64,000 nt of DNA, taken from Diphasiastrum complanatum (taxonomy: Eukaryota; Streptophyta; Lycopodiopsida; Lycopodiales; Lycopodiaceae). This document shows positions 11,298 to 22,873 of the stretch, piece by piece. The stretch spans positions 26,046,761-26,110,760 of the forward strand of contig CM055111.1 of the NCBI GenBank assembly GCA_029204225.1, given 5' to 3'. The notes under the pieces are model-generated. The model made no database searches. It was not told where the DNA came from and saw nothing but the letters and a program-made list of their open reading frames with translations. A program made the translations under genes and the position numbers. The number at the start of each line of letters is the position of its first letter. The first letter of the stretch is position 1.

Positions 11298-13550
11298 ATG
11301 ATGAATTACTGTTATAGTGAAAACATTCAACTTCCATCTATTGGCGAAATGCCATCTGAAATCGCACTTTATAGCTTTGCATTTGACGGACAACCAAGTT
11401 CAATCAACATTGATGACTGGTTGACTAAATTAAAAGCTTACTTTCGTCATCGCCATTATTCTGAAGAGGGTAAAATCTATTTCGCTTCATTTGCTTTCAA
11501 GGACAAGTTCAAGCATGGTGGGATACTCAAGCACATCCAATCAGAAAACTTTTGCTTGCTTTGATAGTTTTACAAGATTCTACGTGAAATCATTTGAATT
11601 GCTCAAGCAAACTAGATCTGTATATCAATTCAATCAACAATTTCATTGGTTCCAAAGACAAAAATCGAGTTTAGAAAATGTTTGGACTGCTATTTCAATT
11701 CTCTTCAAATGCCTATCAAAAATGTGCTTCAACCAAATCTTTCCAAATATTCTCATGCTGCTAGTTCTATGGAGTTCCCCGATATGATAGATCGTGCACT
11801 TGCTCTTGAGCATTTATCTACAAACCAAATCAATGAATGGTGGAAAGTCACTGCTCAACGGAAACCTTATTGTTACAACCAACGATTGTCTGAATACATT
11901 AGTCCTACCTTTGATGGAAGCATTCACTCCATTAATGTAGACAATTGGCTAGAAGATTTGGATTATAACTTCTACTATAGTGGATGTATTGGTGACAATA
12001 GTATGATTTTCTTTGCTTCATCGAGTTTCCAAGGACGTGTTCAGTCACGGTGGAACATCATTCACGACTTTCTTCCTGAGAACTGGTTAAATTTCAAAAT
12101 AGTTTGTAGGTAGATCTTCAATCGTTCCGACTTCATCCAATGGTGTTCTTTGAACCAGATAACTAGAGTTGTTGAGTACAATCGAGAATTCCATCAAATG
12201 GTCCCAATATTCGATTATGGAGAAGTATATCTTGTACAATGCTATATATATGGCTTACAACCTCAATATCGGAGCATTGTAGAAAATTATCTACAAACTA
12301 CTTCTCTCCAACCTGGGTTTCGATTAAGGGAAACTATGGAATATGCTTTAAAGTACGAGCAACAAGAACAAAGGCTTAAGCTGGAAGCTGAAAGGAAAGA
12401 AGTACAATCCAGGTGGTTTGAGAAAATGAAGATGCGGATTCAGAAAGTGAGTGTATACACTAAAGCATCAATGGATCGACAACCACATGCGCATGAAAGA
12501 GAAGAACCTTCTGAAGATGAAGATGATCCCAACAATGAGTCTGATGAGCAAAGTGCCAATGACGAAGCAATTGAGCAAAGCGATGACAATGAGTTAGATG
12601 AGCAAAACAACAATGAAAGTCAAGTCTCACATCCAAATACAGTTGTAGGCAACAAAAGTCCAATTCAAGATTCTGATCAAGTTACAACAACAGATGGTGA
12701 AAATTAGGATTCAGACGAAAGTCAATTCTCAGATCAAGATGTGAAGATAATTGAACATCCTTTCGAGTTTCACTTCAACCATCAAAGTCTGGAACTTGAC
12801 CTACATCAATGTCTTAATCTGGTCAATGAACAAGCAACTATGGATTGTCAAATTGAGAATATTGCTTTGCTCGAAGAAAGTTGTTCAAGGCATTCACCAA
12901 ACTTTCAGATTGAGGACTATATGACACCGGCATTCCATTGCTTGGAATTGAGTGGCTATTTAAAGGATCCGATCTGCGAACCAATTCAATTTGATTTGGG
13001 AGCGTTTGAGAATATTTTAATTTTTGACAACAATCTAATGGAGTATGAGGTATTCAACAAGGATATTGTCTGCAATGAAGAGATTTCATTATTTCATATA
13101 AATCCAACTTGTATCAATACCTTGGAGTATTGTTCAATGCCTCATAGATCCATTTTACAAGATCTTCAAGTGACTTCAATTGAAGAACCCATTTCCTATG
13201 GATTCTCCAGAACTCAGAAGCCAAATTGTAATTCATGTGCATATGCAGAATGTATGGATGTGAATAATGATTGGGAACATTCTCTCAGTCAGCCAACACT
13301 CTATAGGAAGCTGATTTTAAAATATGCCATCAATCTATATCAGTTTCTTTGGAGAGGTTTACATTGCTCAATAGACTCTAATGTGATCAATCTTCAATTG
13401 AGTAATGTTAACAATGATTGTTCATCAATGGTTATTTGGAACAATCGAAACATCAAATCCCTGGTTCAACTTTGGAATGGGTTTTCACTACTTGGGATTG
13501 ATGCTTCAACGATTTATATGGGCAACTGCAAATTTTATATTTTGAGATGA
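11298..13550 (+). pseudogene. Tandem gag-like polyprotein with an unrecognised C-terminal region
   Basis: One frame from ATG 11298 stays mostly open to TGA 13550, with stops near 11562, 12111 and 12705 and a frameshifted stretch at 11565-11650. The first gag unit has 'FDGQPSSINIDDWL' and 'IYFASFAF'; the second (from about 11900) has 'FDGSIHSINVDNWL' and 'IFFASSSFQG'. 'SVYQFNQQFHWF' in unit 1 matches 'RVVEYNREFHQM' in unit 2, followed by YIYGLQPQYRSIVE, as in plant Ty3/gypsy Gag. Then come a charged helix, an acidic Asp/Glu/Asn/Ser-rich stretch (12480-12740), and about 260 residues I do not recognise. No CCHC knuckle was seen. Gag would form particles; the tail's role is unknown. Confidence 0.7.
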
Positions 13551-14101
13551 GAGTCTATTTTGGAGGTCAATCAGGTCAAATATTTACAGCCACCTATGAA
13601 TGAGGCATTGACCAGATTTGAGAAAATATATTTTGGTCAACAATATGCCTAGAGATATGCTTCATCATACGACAAAGTGTCAATATTCATGTCGAGTACT
13701 TCATATGGAGCATTTATATACGAACAACAATTCATGACTACCATCATTTATGACAAAATTGTAATTTTCTTCATCAAATTGGTCAAACAACATGGATTGG
13801 CAGTTACGACAGAAGAGCCGGATGCAAGACATAACCAAGAATCCAAGGGAATTGGATAAGTATCTAAATTGGTATGATGTCGAGGAAGCAGACAAAAGAG
13901 GATATTGAGGTGACACACTCTGTCCATTCCATACAGATTGGTTACCAATAAGCAATATGGTGCTTCATCAAACTCTTCTTTGACCATCAGTTTTTCCTCC
14001 ATGGAAACAAGGATTACAGTCTGAAGCCAACAAAATAATTTCAATTTGACAGCTTTGGATCTGTGATGAAGCAATACGTTTTTGGACGACACATCCTCAA
14101 T

Positions 14102-14267
14102 CATGACTACTTAACCAAGGCGATCAAGCTGATCAGACAAGCGTCTTCATTTTTTAGGACAAAAATGTTTTAAGTAGGGAGAGTGTCATGACTACTTAAC
14201 CAAGGCGATAAGTTGATCAGACAAGTGTCTTCATTTTTTAGGACAAAAATGTCTTAAGTAGGGAGAG
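14102..14267 (+). repeat. 85-bp tandem duplication carrying the polypurine tract twice
   Basis: Copy 1 (14102-14186) and copy 2 (14187-14267) both start 'catgactacttaacc' and end 'aagtagggagag'. The second purine run directly precedes the 3' LTR and acts as PPT; the first is an extra copy. They differ by a few substitutions and a short indel. Confidence 0.85.
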
Positions 14268-14640
14268 TGGCCAAAAGGCGTTATTAGCCTTAATAACAAG
14301 GCGGTTCTCTCTTTAGGCCCTCCAAAGTAATTAATAAGGATAATAGGCCAACAAGGGCCCAATGTAGTTTAAATAACTCTTACCAAGGGCTAACTATCCC
14401 TCAAGATAATTATGTTTAGTTAAGTGAGAGCATTGTCTATAACTAGGCAAGAGACATCAATTTGTGAATCTTTTGGCTCATTTGCAAGTGAGAGCTTCTT
14501 GCTTCCTCTTTGTGAATGTGAGCCATAGGGATCTCCATTGCTAGGTCTCATGTGCCCTACCCACATGAATATCCTCGGCGTGAATGTAGTGAACATGCTC
14601 CATTTCCAATGATTGTACTCTTTCTTTCATTGCTAATTTC
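14268..14640 (+). repeat. 3' LTR of the gag-only element, truncated
   Basis: It begins TGGCCAAAAGGCG after the PPT and follows the 5' LTR up to 'tttctttcattgctaat'. There it stops abruptly, while the 5' LTR goes on for another 130 bp or so. A 30-bp segment near 14560-14590 is absent from the 5' LTR. Confidence 0.8.
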
Positions 14641-14886
14641 ATTGGCTACTCAACATCACATAAAGCATATCGCATTTTTGATGATGAAACAGGTCAGCAG
14701 AGTCTTAGTCACAAGCCGAGATGTTGTCTTCCTTGAAGACAAATTTTATGATTTCAAGCAAAAAGCAGAAATACAAGAGTTTGTCCCAACAACTCCATGT
14801 ACCATCGATAGGCCGGGACCTACGAATGTTCAACCAAAAAATGAAGACCTCTCAGTTGTGAAGAATTTCAGATCAATTAAGATTTA
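14641..14886 (+). pseudogene. Copia integrase C-terminus and linker (right part of the split element)
   Basis: The frame opens with FIGYSTSHKAYRIFDDETG, the copia motif expected about 15 residues after 'CYAQIPSD' where the left part ends. After a frameshift it continues VLVTSRDVVFLEDKFYDF and a short linker, and stops at 14886. No RT follows. Confidence 0.8.
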
Positions 14887-15508
14887 AATTCATAGCATGA
14901 TCATGGGTTAGAAAAACAACATATCACCAATCTTGCCAATGTAGAAAAATTAGCATCTACTCTAAGAATGAGATGAAAACTCTAATAGATCTTGATCATA
15001 CATGAACCAAAACATAAAATAATGTTATTGTCCATACAATTACAGTAAGCTAATGTATTTCACAAGTTTGGATCTGAAAATAGCAATTAATGAACATTCT
15101 ACACATAGAATTGCAAGATATCACAAGTATAGTGCACCAATGGGTAATAGAACCCAAGAGAACCATGTATAAGCATGAATGAGATAAGAGAGAGAGAATG
15201 TTTTCTCTTTCCACGAGTTACATTCTTTTATAGCAGGTCCAAAACCTAAATTGCCACTTGGTTTCCCTCCATAATAAAAAATCCTACTATTTTTGGGACT
15301 AGATTCAATGTACGCAACATTCAAATTTGAATATACTAAAACTCGACTTCTACATTTCCCACAATTTCCAAAAGTTTTTTATTCAAATGCTTTTAGACTA
15401 ATATAACTTTGAAAAGTCTAAGTCTAAATGAAAATTGGCCTCAATTGTGTATTTGGGAGTTTTATCAACTATGACCAATATTGACTAAACTAGTTGAAAT
15501 CTTTCACA
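14887..15508 (-). repeat. Copia 3' LTR on the minus strand
   Basis: On the minus strand a purine run (GAAGAGGGAG, 15519-15509) is followed by TGTGAAAGATTTC. A TATA-like CTATAAAAG lies near 15240 (minus), in a plausible promoter position. The far end is not defined. A block near 15090-15110 ('cattctacacatagaa') recurs at 46750 in another minus-strand LTR. Confidence 0.55.
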
Positions 15509-15519
15509 CTCCCTCTTCA

Positions 15520-16595
15520 ACTAGTTTTAGCTTAACCATAGAGCTGTGATCCATCTTTAGAATGATCTCCATCCTAAGTATAGACCTCCTTTCTAATGAT
15601 CTAAAGTAGCTTTCATAATTGATAGAGAATAGTGCCCACTTGGGATGCTTCACTATTTCTTACATCAATTTTACATGTCAAGGTGTAACTAGAACATGAA
15701 GAATCAAATAGAATGTAAACGAGATGATTTCTCCATGCTATAAACTTTGAACTCTCTGAAAAATTACAGCAACCAAACAATAAATGTGAGTGATCACCAT
15801 TTGCTTGCAAGTCTTCTCCATCTTTTTCCTTTCTTGCCATGTATCCACCATGAAACTCCATGAATGAGCCTCCATCTCCATCTTGCCACAAGATGCCATC
15901 ATCACTTGATGACTTAGCCATGAATGAGTGACATAATGAACCTCCAATAGCTTTATTTCCATTAGCAAAACCAGCCAAGAATGCTAGTACAAATCCAACA
16001 TCAAAATGATGCTCACCAATGTAGCTAGTTTTACCATATCTTGACGATTTGCACACATCCACATGAAATTGCTCAAAAATGATGTAGCATGTGCATCCAA
16101 AATTTCTAAGAAAGTTGACACTTGGCCTCCTCTTGAATAGCATCTCAAAAGGTGTCCTTCAATCCAAAATAACACTCGGCCACCTATTGCACAAGAAATT
16201 GGCACACAACCAAGTTTGATCTTAAAATGATTTATCAAGGTTAGCACTTAATCTCATGGCTTTGGCACTTTCACATAAAGTCCTATTCATCATTTCAGCC
16301 ACTCCATTTTGTTGTGGGGTCCTTGGTGTTGTATACTCCCTCTTGATCCCATGCTCATCACAAAAAGCCTTGAACTTGGTAGATATGTACTCTCCACCAT
16401 TGTCACTTCTTAAGCACTTGATCCTTGTGGAAAATTGGTTTTCCCTTGCATTTTTCAACTTAACAAAGATATCATACACTTCATCTTTGCTCTTTAGTAG
16501 ATAGATCCAACAAAATCTACTAAAATCATCACAGTTACATACATCTTAGCTCCACTATTGTTAATTGTAGTAATTCCATGAATATCCGAATGTGA
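15520..16595 (-). pseudogene. Copia integrase remnant on the minus strand
   Basis: Reading down from 16595, the frames give DIHGITTINNSGAKMYVTVM, VYDIFVKLKNARENQF, CLRSDNGGEYISTKF (second catalytic Asp) and TPQQNGVAEMMNRTL (catalytic Glu), then 'LRNFGCTCY' near 16080. Frameshifts separate the parts, and 15520-16050 has no RT motifs, so RT and RNase H are deleted. A different copia element begins on the plus strand at about 16.65 kb, back to back with this one. Confidence 0.8.
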
Positions 16596-16649
16596 GATAA
16601 GAGAGAGAGAATGTCTACAACAAGATCAAGGGAGGTTTGACAAGAGAGC

Positions 16650-17579
16650 TAAAAGAGCTCTACACATGAGTCAAGATGAATGTTACCAATGAACTACTCA
16701 AGGAGATTGGTAAGTGCACATCATCTTTGGAGGCTTGGGAAGCTTTGATGAAGATTTATGAGTCCAAGTCTACATCTAGGGTACTAACCCTAAGAAGACA
16801 AATCTTTTAAAGTTTGAAAAATAAGAAAGAGAGTGCTCATGCCTTTTTATTGAGAGTTAAGCAACTTAATGATGAGCTAGCATGCATTGATGATAACATT
16901 AAGGAAGTAGAACTTGTGCAAGTTGTACTTAATGGATTGTTGGATGAGCATGCTAACCTTGTTTAAAGCTTTGCAATACAAAAGTCTTTGCCATGCTTGT
17001 TGGATTTGCAAGAAGTATTGGTGAATTAAGAGTATAGGCTTCAAGCAAGAGGTGCATTTACATTGACATCTCATGATGGAGAAGAGGCTATGTTCATCAA
17101 AGGCAAATTCAAGGACAAAGGGAAGAGCAAGTGGTCTAAAGTACAATATCATGGTGAGTCTTCATCTTTTGATAAGAAGAAAGATAGGTTTAAATTGAAG
17201 TGCTTCTATTGTGGCATCAAGGGGCATTTTGCTAGTGATTGCTACAAGAAGAAGAGAGAGCAAGAAGAAAAACAAGGCAATTTCACTTTTGATGAGGATG
17301 ATATTGGTGATCAAAAATTAAATGATGATATGTTTTTGATGTCTTATTGTTTGCTAACCAATGATGGAGATATTGATCCATGGTGGATTGATAGTGGAGC
17401 AAGCTTTCATATGACATGTCACAAAGAGTACTTCACTTCTTTGGTGTCTTATGAAGGAGAAAAGAAGGTCATCAACATGGCCAATGGTGGTAACGTTGTT
17501 ATCAAAGGCATTGGTACTATTCCTATTTTTCTCTCATCTACAAATAGGAATGTTCATTTGAAGAATGTTTTGTTCATAC
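16650..17579 (+). pseudogene. Copia gag and protease N-terminus
   Basis: Gag reads NELLKEIGKCTSSLEAWEAL, then LRRQIF followed by a stop, then a core with stops near 16970 and 17030. The open part at 17063-17579 has a CCHC zinc knuckle (CFYCGIKGHFASDC) and the aspartic protease site WWIDSGASFHM. It ends at 'LKNVLFI' where a 496-bp insertion starts. Gag binds the element RNA through the knuckle, and the protease matures the polyprotein. Confidence 0.9.
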
Positions 17580-18075
17580 TGTCATGCCCATGATTGGTCT
17601 CGGGTAGCGTATCCACACTAGGGACTGGTAGACCAACAACCTGTAAGTTAATTGTGACTATAAGGGAATTGAGGCCCTTATGCGCACATGGTCATAATTA
17701 ATGGTTGTAGGCCTAAACACTTGATGGTGGATTTGTATGGGTCTATCAGTGAGTCATTGGGAAACTGGATGATATGGCCCAGATAGGCTGCATAGGTGTC
17801 TAGTGAGGTGTCATAGTGCACTACTGGTGGTGCATTGGCCTTGGAGGGTATAAGTATACCTATTGGGCTCTCACTAGTGTATGCTTGATAGCATGACTGG
17901 TGGAAGGATGCTGCTGGTGTGATGCCTCATTCCTCTCTGAGTGATTGATCCATAACTTGGGGGCTAGATCCATTTGATCTAGGTTTGGTTGGGTTGGTTT
18001 GTCCACCATCAAGTTCCCTTGTGTTGCTTGTGATTGGCATGCTTAGAATAGGATCCTTGGATTGAGGACTTTATA
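17580..18075. mobile_element. Solo-LTR-like insertion (496 bp) with 5-bp target duplication
   Basis: CATAC occurs at 17575-17579 and again at 18076-18080. Removing one copy plus the 496 bp between them rejoins the copia frame ('NVLFI' to 'PSITRNVLSV'). The insert starts TGTCATGCCC, a start common among plant gypsy LTRs, and has no coding capacity. It ends 'tttata' rather than the usual CA, so the end has mutated or the element is of another type. The TG start favours plus orientation. Confidence 0.75.
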
Positions 18076-18195
18076 CATACCTTCCATTACTAGAAATGTG
18101 CTTAGTGTGTGTCAAATGGTTGACAAAGGGCTCAAAGTGAAAATTTTTGGTGATTCTTCTTTGGTCAAAAGGAATGGTCAGGCTGTCGTTGCAAT
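18076..18195 (+). pseudogene. Copia continuation after the insertion
   Basis: The protease to GAG-pre-integrase linker resumes with PSITRNVLSVCQMVDKG and 'LVKRNGQAVVAI', then ends near 18195. No integrase follows. Confidence 0.75.
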
Positions 18196-19300
18196 TTGAG
18201 AATTCATTCCTATCTCTGCTCTATTTCAAAGTAGCTATACTTCGAGTATTGATTTCCAACAACAAACTTTTCTCTCTTTGGAAGACACAATCTAACGACA
18301 TTGTCTAAGTCAAGTATCTAAGCCAATTATCTAATGAAGTATCTACACCTTTGTTTAAGGACTTTCTAAGGATTGTCTAACGGATTATCTAACGATTGTT
18401 TAAACCATTAACTAAGACATGGAACTTGAGCTATCTATGACATTGTGACTTTGATTGTCTACAAATTGTCTACTAGCAATTGTCTCTAACGAGTTGTCAA
18501 CATCAGTGTCTACGCAGTTGTCTTAAGGCATCTACCTATGCAAATTATCTAAGACCTTGTCTAAGTGGCTACGCAAGTGTCTAAAACAATTATTGATACA
18601 TCCTTTACTCTAAAGATTGAAATTCAATTCTCAACGATCCATTTGGCAATTTGGCTATTTGGTTATTGGAAGTGGCCAGTTATTCAAATATTTTCAAAGG
18701 TAAAGCAACTATTGATACAACCTTTACTCTAAAGATTGAATTTAATTCTCAATGGTCCATTTAGCTATTTGGTTATTGATAGCGGCTAATTATTCTAACT
18801 ATTTTCAAAGGCCTTACTCCAATTTTATAGACTAGCATGACTTTATCATTAAGAGTTCCATTCTAATATTTAAAGACCTTGCCCACATGCTTATCTATTT
18901 TCCAGAATGAAAGCTAGTTGTCTACAAGGCGAGCATTGGTCCATTTCCTAAGGGCAAATTCTTGAAGGCAGTCAACACCAGAGTAGGTGCAGCCCGAGTT
19001 TTACCTCTAAAGGACACTGTGAAGGTCGTGTCTCAACAAGCTAATTACTGAAACTACTCATGCTACTTATTCACTCTTCCAAAGTTTGAACCATTCAATC
19101 TTTCATTGGAAGGTCAAATGAATGTCTCTCTTCAAACCTGTTTATCTCTCATCGAAGGTCTACTATGAACCTGCCTGCTAACATATCATTGAAGGGAATG
19201 ATATTTGAAAGTCTACTATAACTTTCAGTTAGGTCATTCGACCTGCTGCCATGCCATTCCAACGGTCTGAAGGGCATAGATGATTATTATAACCATTTGA
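18196..19300. other. Noncoding, with reiterated GTCTAA/ATCTAA words
   Basis: No gene. At 18270-18590 the words 'gtctaa', 'tatctaa' and 'gtctac' recur every 10-25 bases without a fixed period. The tandem duplication at 18592-18812 is listed separately. Nothing was recognised at 18830-19300. Confidence 0.55.
18592..18812. repeat. 119-bp tandem duplication, two copies
   Basis: 'attgataca(t/a)cctttactc' starts at 18592 and 18711; 'ggctatttggttattg' versus 'agctatttggttattg' and 'ttttcaaagg' follow in both copies. Confidence 0.85.
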
Positions 19301-19399
19301 AGACACATTTGAAGTAGCACATGAGAGAAACATTGTTCTATTCTAGACTATGCATTGGTCATGAGGAGGTGCGATATAGCCTTTAGCAAGATGAGCTGT

Positions 19400-19543
19400 T
19401 GGACGACGAATCTAGCTACAAGGCTGTAGTGCATCGTCGGATGAACGATCCATGACATAACATTTGGAGATGGACAGTCCATATCAAATATGGTTGCAAG
19501 CATGTACTATGGCTTAGAATCTACCTGTTCTTAACCACCAAAT
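19400..19543. repeat. Local repeat unit at the left flank of the 4.7-kb copia insertion
   Basis: 'agatggacagtc', 'ggttgcaag', 'atgtact' and 'ctacctgttcttaacca' match 24361-24440 in the same order. The copia element inserted inside one of at least two such units. Confidence 0.7.
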
Positions 19544-20936
19544 TGATGGGGCAAGGGAGATAGAAGAACACGAACGGAGAAGAGAGTAGGAATATTGCGG
19601 AACAACTCTCCCGTTCTAATCAGTTGCTAAATGCAAAAACAGTCTAAAAGACTGCTTATGCTAAATGTAGTCACAGCTTGAAGTGTTCTAATTGCCCAAC
19701 AAGATCTTAAAAATTAATTCATACTCTAAAATAAGAGTACAGTCCACCGAAGAGATAAGAGATGGTTTGTATGTGGTAGTACTGAAATCAGATTCAACTT
19801 GAAGTATAGTTTTGAGATAAATGGAAGAGCAGTATGATAACGCGAGTTCCTCAGGCGTCAAAGACAGCCATCGTCTGATCAGAAACTAAGGAGTCGTAGA
19901 CGTCCGTGTTATGATCAGAGTGAGTAAACAAGCGCAATCAAATAGCAATGAAAGTGCATTCAATCACAACAAGCATTCATCTATGATGTACACAGATAAA
20001 AGCAAGTTGCTGTTATATTACACTGAAGCACAATACAAAACATCAATTACAACCAAAATGACGGCGCAATTGGGATGCTCAAATAATGTGTCTCATGGAC
20101 GGAGCAGCCACTAATCTGTGCTTGGATGATCTATTTATAGATTTCATCTGTGTATTAATTACATTGAATGCTTGTCACCTAATTAGGAAAGCCGTTGTAC
20201 TTGGAAGTATATGGCTTTTTTGATAGCTATACATAGTATATATACAGTCAACAAATTAGGAACGTTGATGTGGATGAGGACGTCGCTGGAACGTTCCTCG
20301 TTTGTTTTAGACGACCTTCGGGATTTTTCTCTCGCTTCGTATTTTTTGCAAGAAGCCAAAGGTTCCCTAAAAAAGGATGGTGATGTCTTTAACCCAAAAA
20401 TAGATGACCTTTGGGAATTTCTCTCTCTTTGCACTTTTTAGCAAAGAGTTGAAGGTGTGTTAAAAATAGTTAAGCTTTTGAACTATAAAAGTGTCGCATT
20501 TTGGAAAAATGCGAAAAAGCCGAAGCTGTTGAAAACATAGTTCATTTCTGCAGACTGTCGTGACAGTTAGATTATTTTTGCAGACTGTCGCAAAAGTAAT
20601 GTATTTCTGCAGACTTGTTCTAAATGCAAGTTTGTGGAAGTCCTTAAAGATGGCCAAGTCTTCAATGACTTCAAGTCATTAAACTTAACATCTGAACTTG
20701 AAATTATGACAGAATTGGTTACCCTTTGTTGGAGATCAGCTGGAAGCCCGTTGCAGACTTTTTTCAATTAAATTGGATGTCTAAGTTGCGATTCCTGCAG
20801 GTATCAGATGAGCAGATGTAGAACCAAATTTGGTTTCACCTGACCCTAGATCAATGATCAATAAACATGCAGGAAGAATCATGAAATAGAAATTAGTCAT
20901 TCACCAAGGAGGCAACTGAGGGCTTAATTTCCAACA
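19544..20936 (-). repeat. 3' LTR of the internally deleted copia element
   Basis: On the minus strand it runs TGTTGGAAAT...CCCCATCA (1393 bp). The TATA box CTATAAATAG lies at 20140-20131. The U3 part (20330-20530) holds repeated 'gcattttt...gc' and 'gcgaaaaagccgaag' words. Confidence 0.9.
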
Positions 20937-20949
20937 GTCCCCCTTAAAG
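20937..20949 (-). other. Polypurine tract of the internally deleted copia element
   Basis: On the minus strand TTTAAGGGGGAC directly precedes TGTTGGAAAT of the 3' LTR. Confidence 0.85.
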
Positions 20950-22830
20950 TCATGGTTGGTGCCTTGGTATCTTCGTCAGATTCAGCTTGTTGAAGAAATT
21001 TTGGTGCTTGATCTTGGGAAGCACTTTGTTGAAGATGTCTGCGACCAGTTGCGGAGCAGTATTGAAGGATCACTTGCCCTGAGAAAACTTTCTCCCGAAT
21101 GAAATGATACTGGATTTCTATGTGCTTGATTTGCCATGAAATCTGGGATTCAGTGACAATGAAATACAACTCAAGTTGTCACACAGAATGGTGGTAGTAT
21201 TAAATTGAGTGTGATGTAAGTCGTGAAGTAATAATCTGATCCATACAGCTTCTTTTGAAGCTTGACATGCTGCGATGTACTCTGTCTTTGTCGAAGAAAG
21301 CGCAACAGATTTTTGCTTCTTTGAGTTCCACGAAATCGGTCCCCCTGTCAAATAGAAATAGAACCTTTCTAGTAGAGACTGTTCCTCCCCAATCTGAGTT
21401 GGAGTAGCCTTGCAGGACGAGTGGGTCGATAGCATTTCCATCATAACATAAAATTTGGTCTAAACTTCCCTGAATATATCTCATCACTCTCTTTAACGCT
21501 TTCTGATGAGAGATCCTAGGATTAGACATTAATTGACTTAACGTGCTGACAATGTATGCTAAATCTGGTCTAGTACATAGCATTGCATACATTAGAGATC
21601 CCATTAGTGAATGATAAGGGTACTTTGCTAAGTCGAGTACTTCACTATCAATCTTAGCACAAGAAGGTTTACTCAATACTATGCTTGGATCCTTGGGGGT
21701 ATCAATTGGTTTGCAATCAGACATATTAAACTTTTCTAAAAAATGCCTTTTAGATATGCCTGCTGGCTAAGATAGATCTTCTTCTGAAGTCTAAAGCTAG
21801 TAATGTGAATTCCTAGCAAAGAATGAACAGCTCCTAAATCAGTCATGTGAAATTTCTTTGACAGATCACTCTTAGTAGTGTGTAGAAGAGAAGTGTCGTT
21901 AGACAAAATAAATGCATCATTTACATAAAGAGCTACGTGAACTGAATGGATACATATATGCTTGGAATAAATGTTACAGTCAGCTAAATTGTTTGCAAAA
22001 CCCAATGAGATAAGAAAAGAGTTGATTCTATCGAACCATGCTCTTGCGGCCTGTTTCAGACCGTAGATTGCTTTGTGCAACTTGCACACTTTGTGCTCTT
22101 GGCCTTTGACTTCGAATCCCTTCGGTTGGAAGGTATACAACTCCTCTTCGACATTGCCGTTGAGAAATGTTGTCTTGACATCCATTTGGTGCATTGCGAG
22201 GTGTTCTATGGCTGCTAACGCAATCAGAGTTTTGATTGACTATCAGAGTTGATCTTCTTGTTGAAGATCCACTTGTTGTCGATAACTCTCTTGTGAGTGG
22301 GGAAGTCGACCAGTGTCCAGGTCTGATTCCTCAAAAGTGAGTTGTACTCACTTTCCATAGCTTCTTGCCACTTCACAACATCCTTGGACTCAATTGCCTC
22401 GCCTAGGCCCTCTGGTTTTTCTGATGAAGTCTAGAATGATTGAGGTGCATACCTCTCAAGAACTATTTGAGTCCGTGAGGATCTGCGGACATTGGGTTGA
22501 CTAGGATGCGATGATGCTTCTTCTTGAATTTCTTCAGATATGTTCGAGCTAGCTTGGTTTGGTCTAATGATAGGTACTGTCGGCTGCTTGACTTCTGTAG
22601 TTGTAGCTGCAGGTTCTGTAGAAGGAACATCAATGTTGGAAGAATCCATGCTATGTAAAATAGGATGAAATGACATAGCATCGTTTATCGATGGTTGTTT
22701 GAAATCATAGTATGTATGTTCTTGAAATATTACATCCCTAGAGGCAAATACTACATTGGTGGATGGATCATAAACTTTATGAGCTTTATGTTCATCTGGA
22801 TAGCCAATGAACAATATACAAATAGAACAA
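20950..22830 (-). pseudogene. Copia integrase C-terminus, RT and RNase H
   Basis: Reading from 22830: FIGYPDEHKAHKVYDP, FASRDVIFQEH and a Ser/Pro linker, then WQEAMESEYNSLLRNQTW and KWIFNKK. A gap follows in which the 'KARLVARGF' segment is missing, then HQMDVKTTFLNG, AIYGLKQAARAWFDR and ALYVNDAFILSN. The active-site YVDD is YVND. RNase H follows (LMGSLMYAMLCTRPDLAY, SNSDWGG, then a frameshift, LSSTKTEYIAACQ and IKHIEIQYHFIREKV). The mutated catalytic Asp and the frameshifts make it inactive. Confidence 0.9.
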
Positions 22831-22858
22831 ACTTAATCTCTCGGTTTATTTGAGCTAT

Positions 22859-22870
22859 GCTTTGATACCA
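22859..22870 (-). other. Primer binding site of the internally deleted copia element
   Basis: On the minus strand TGGTATCAAAGC lies three bases after the 5' LTR end (CCATCA). Integrase C-terminal coding begins only about 45 bases further, which places the deletion junction. Confidence 0.9.
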
Positions 22871-22873
22871 ATC

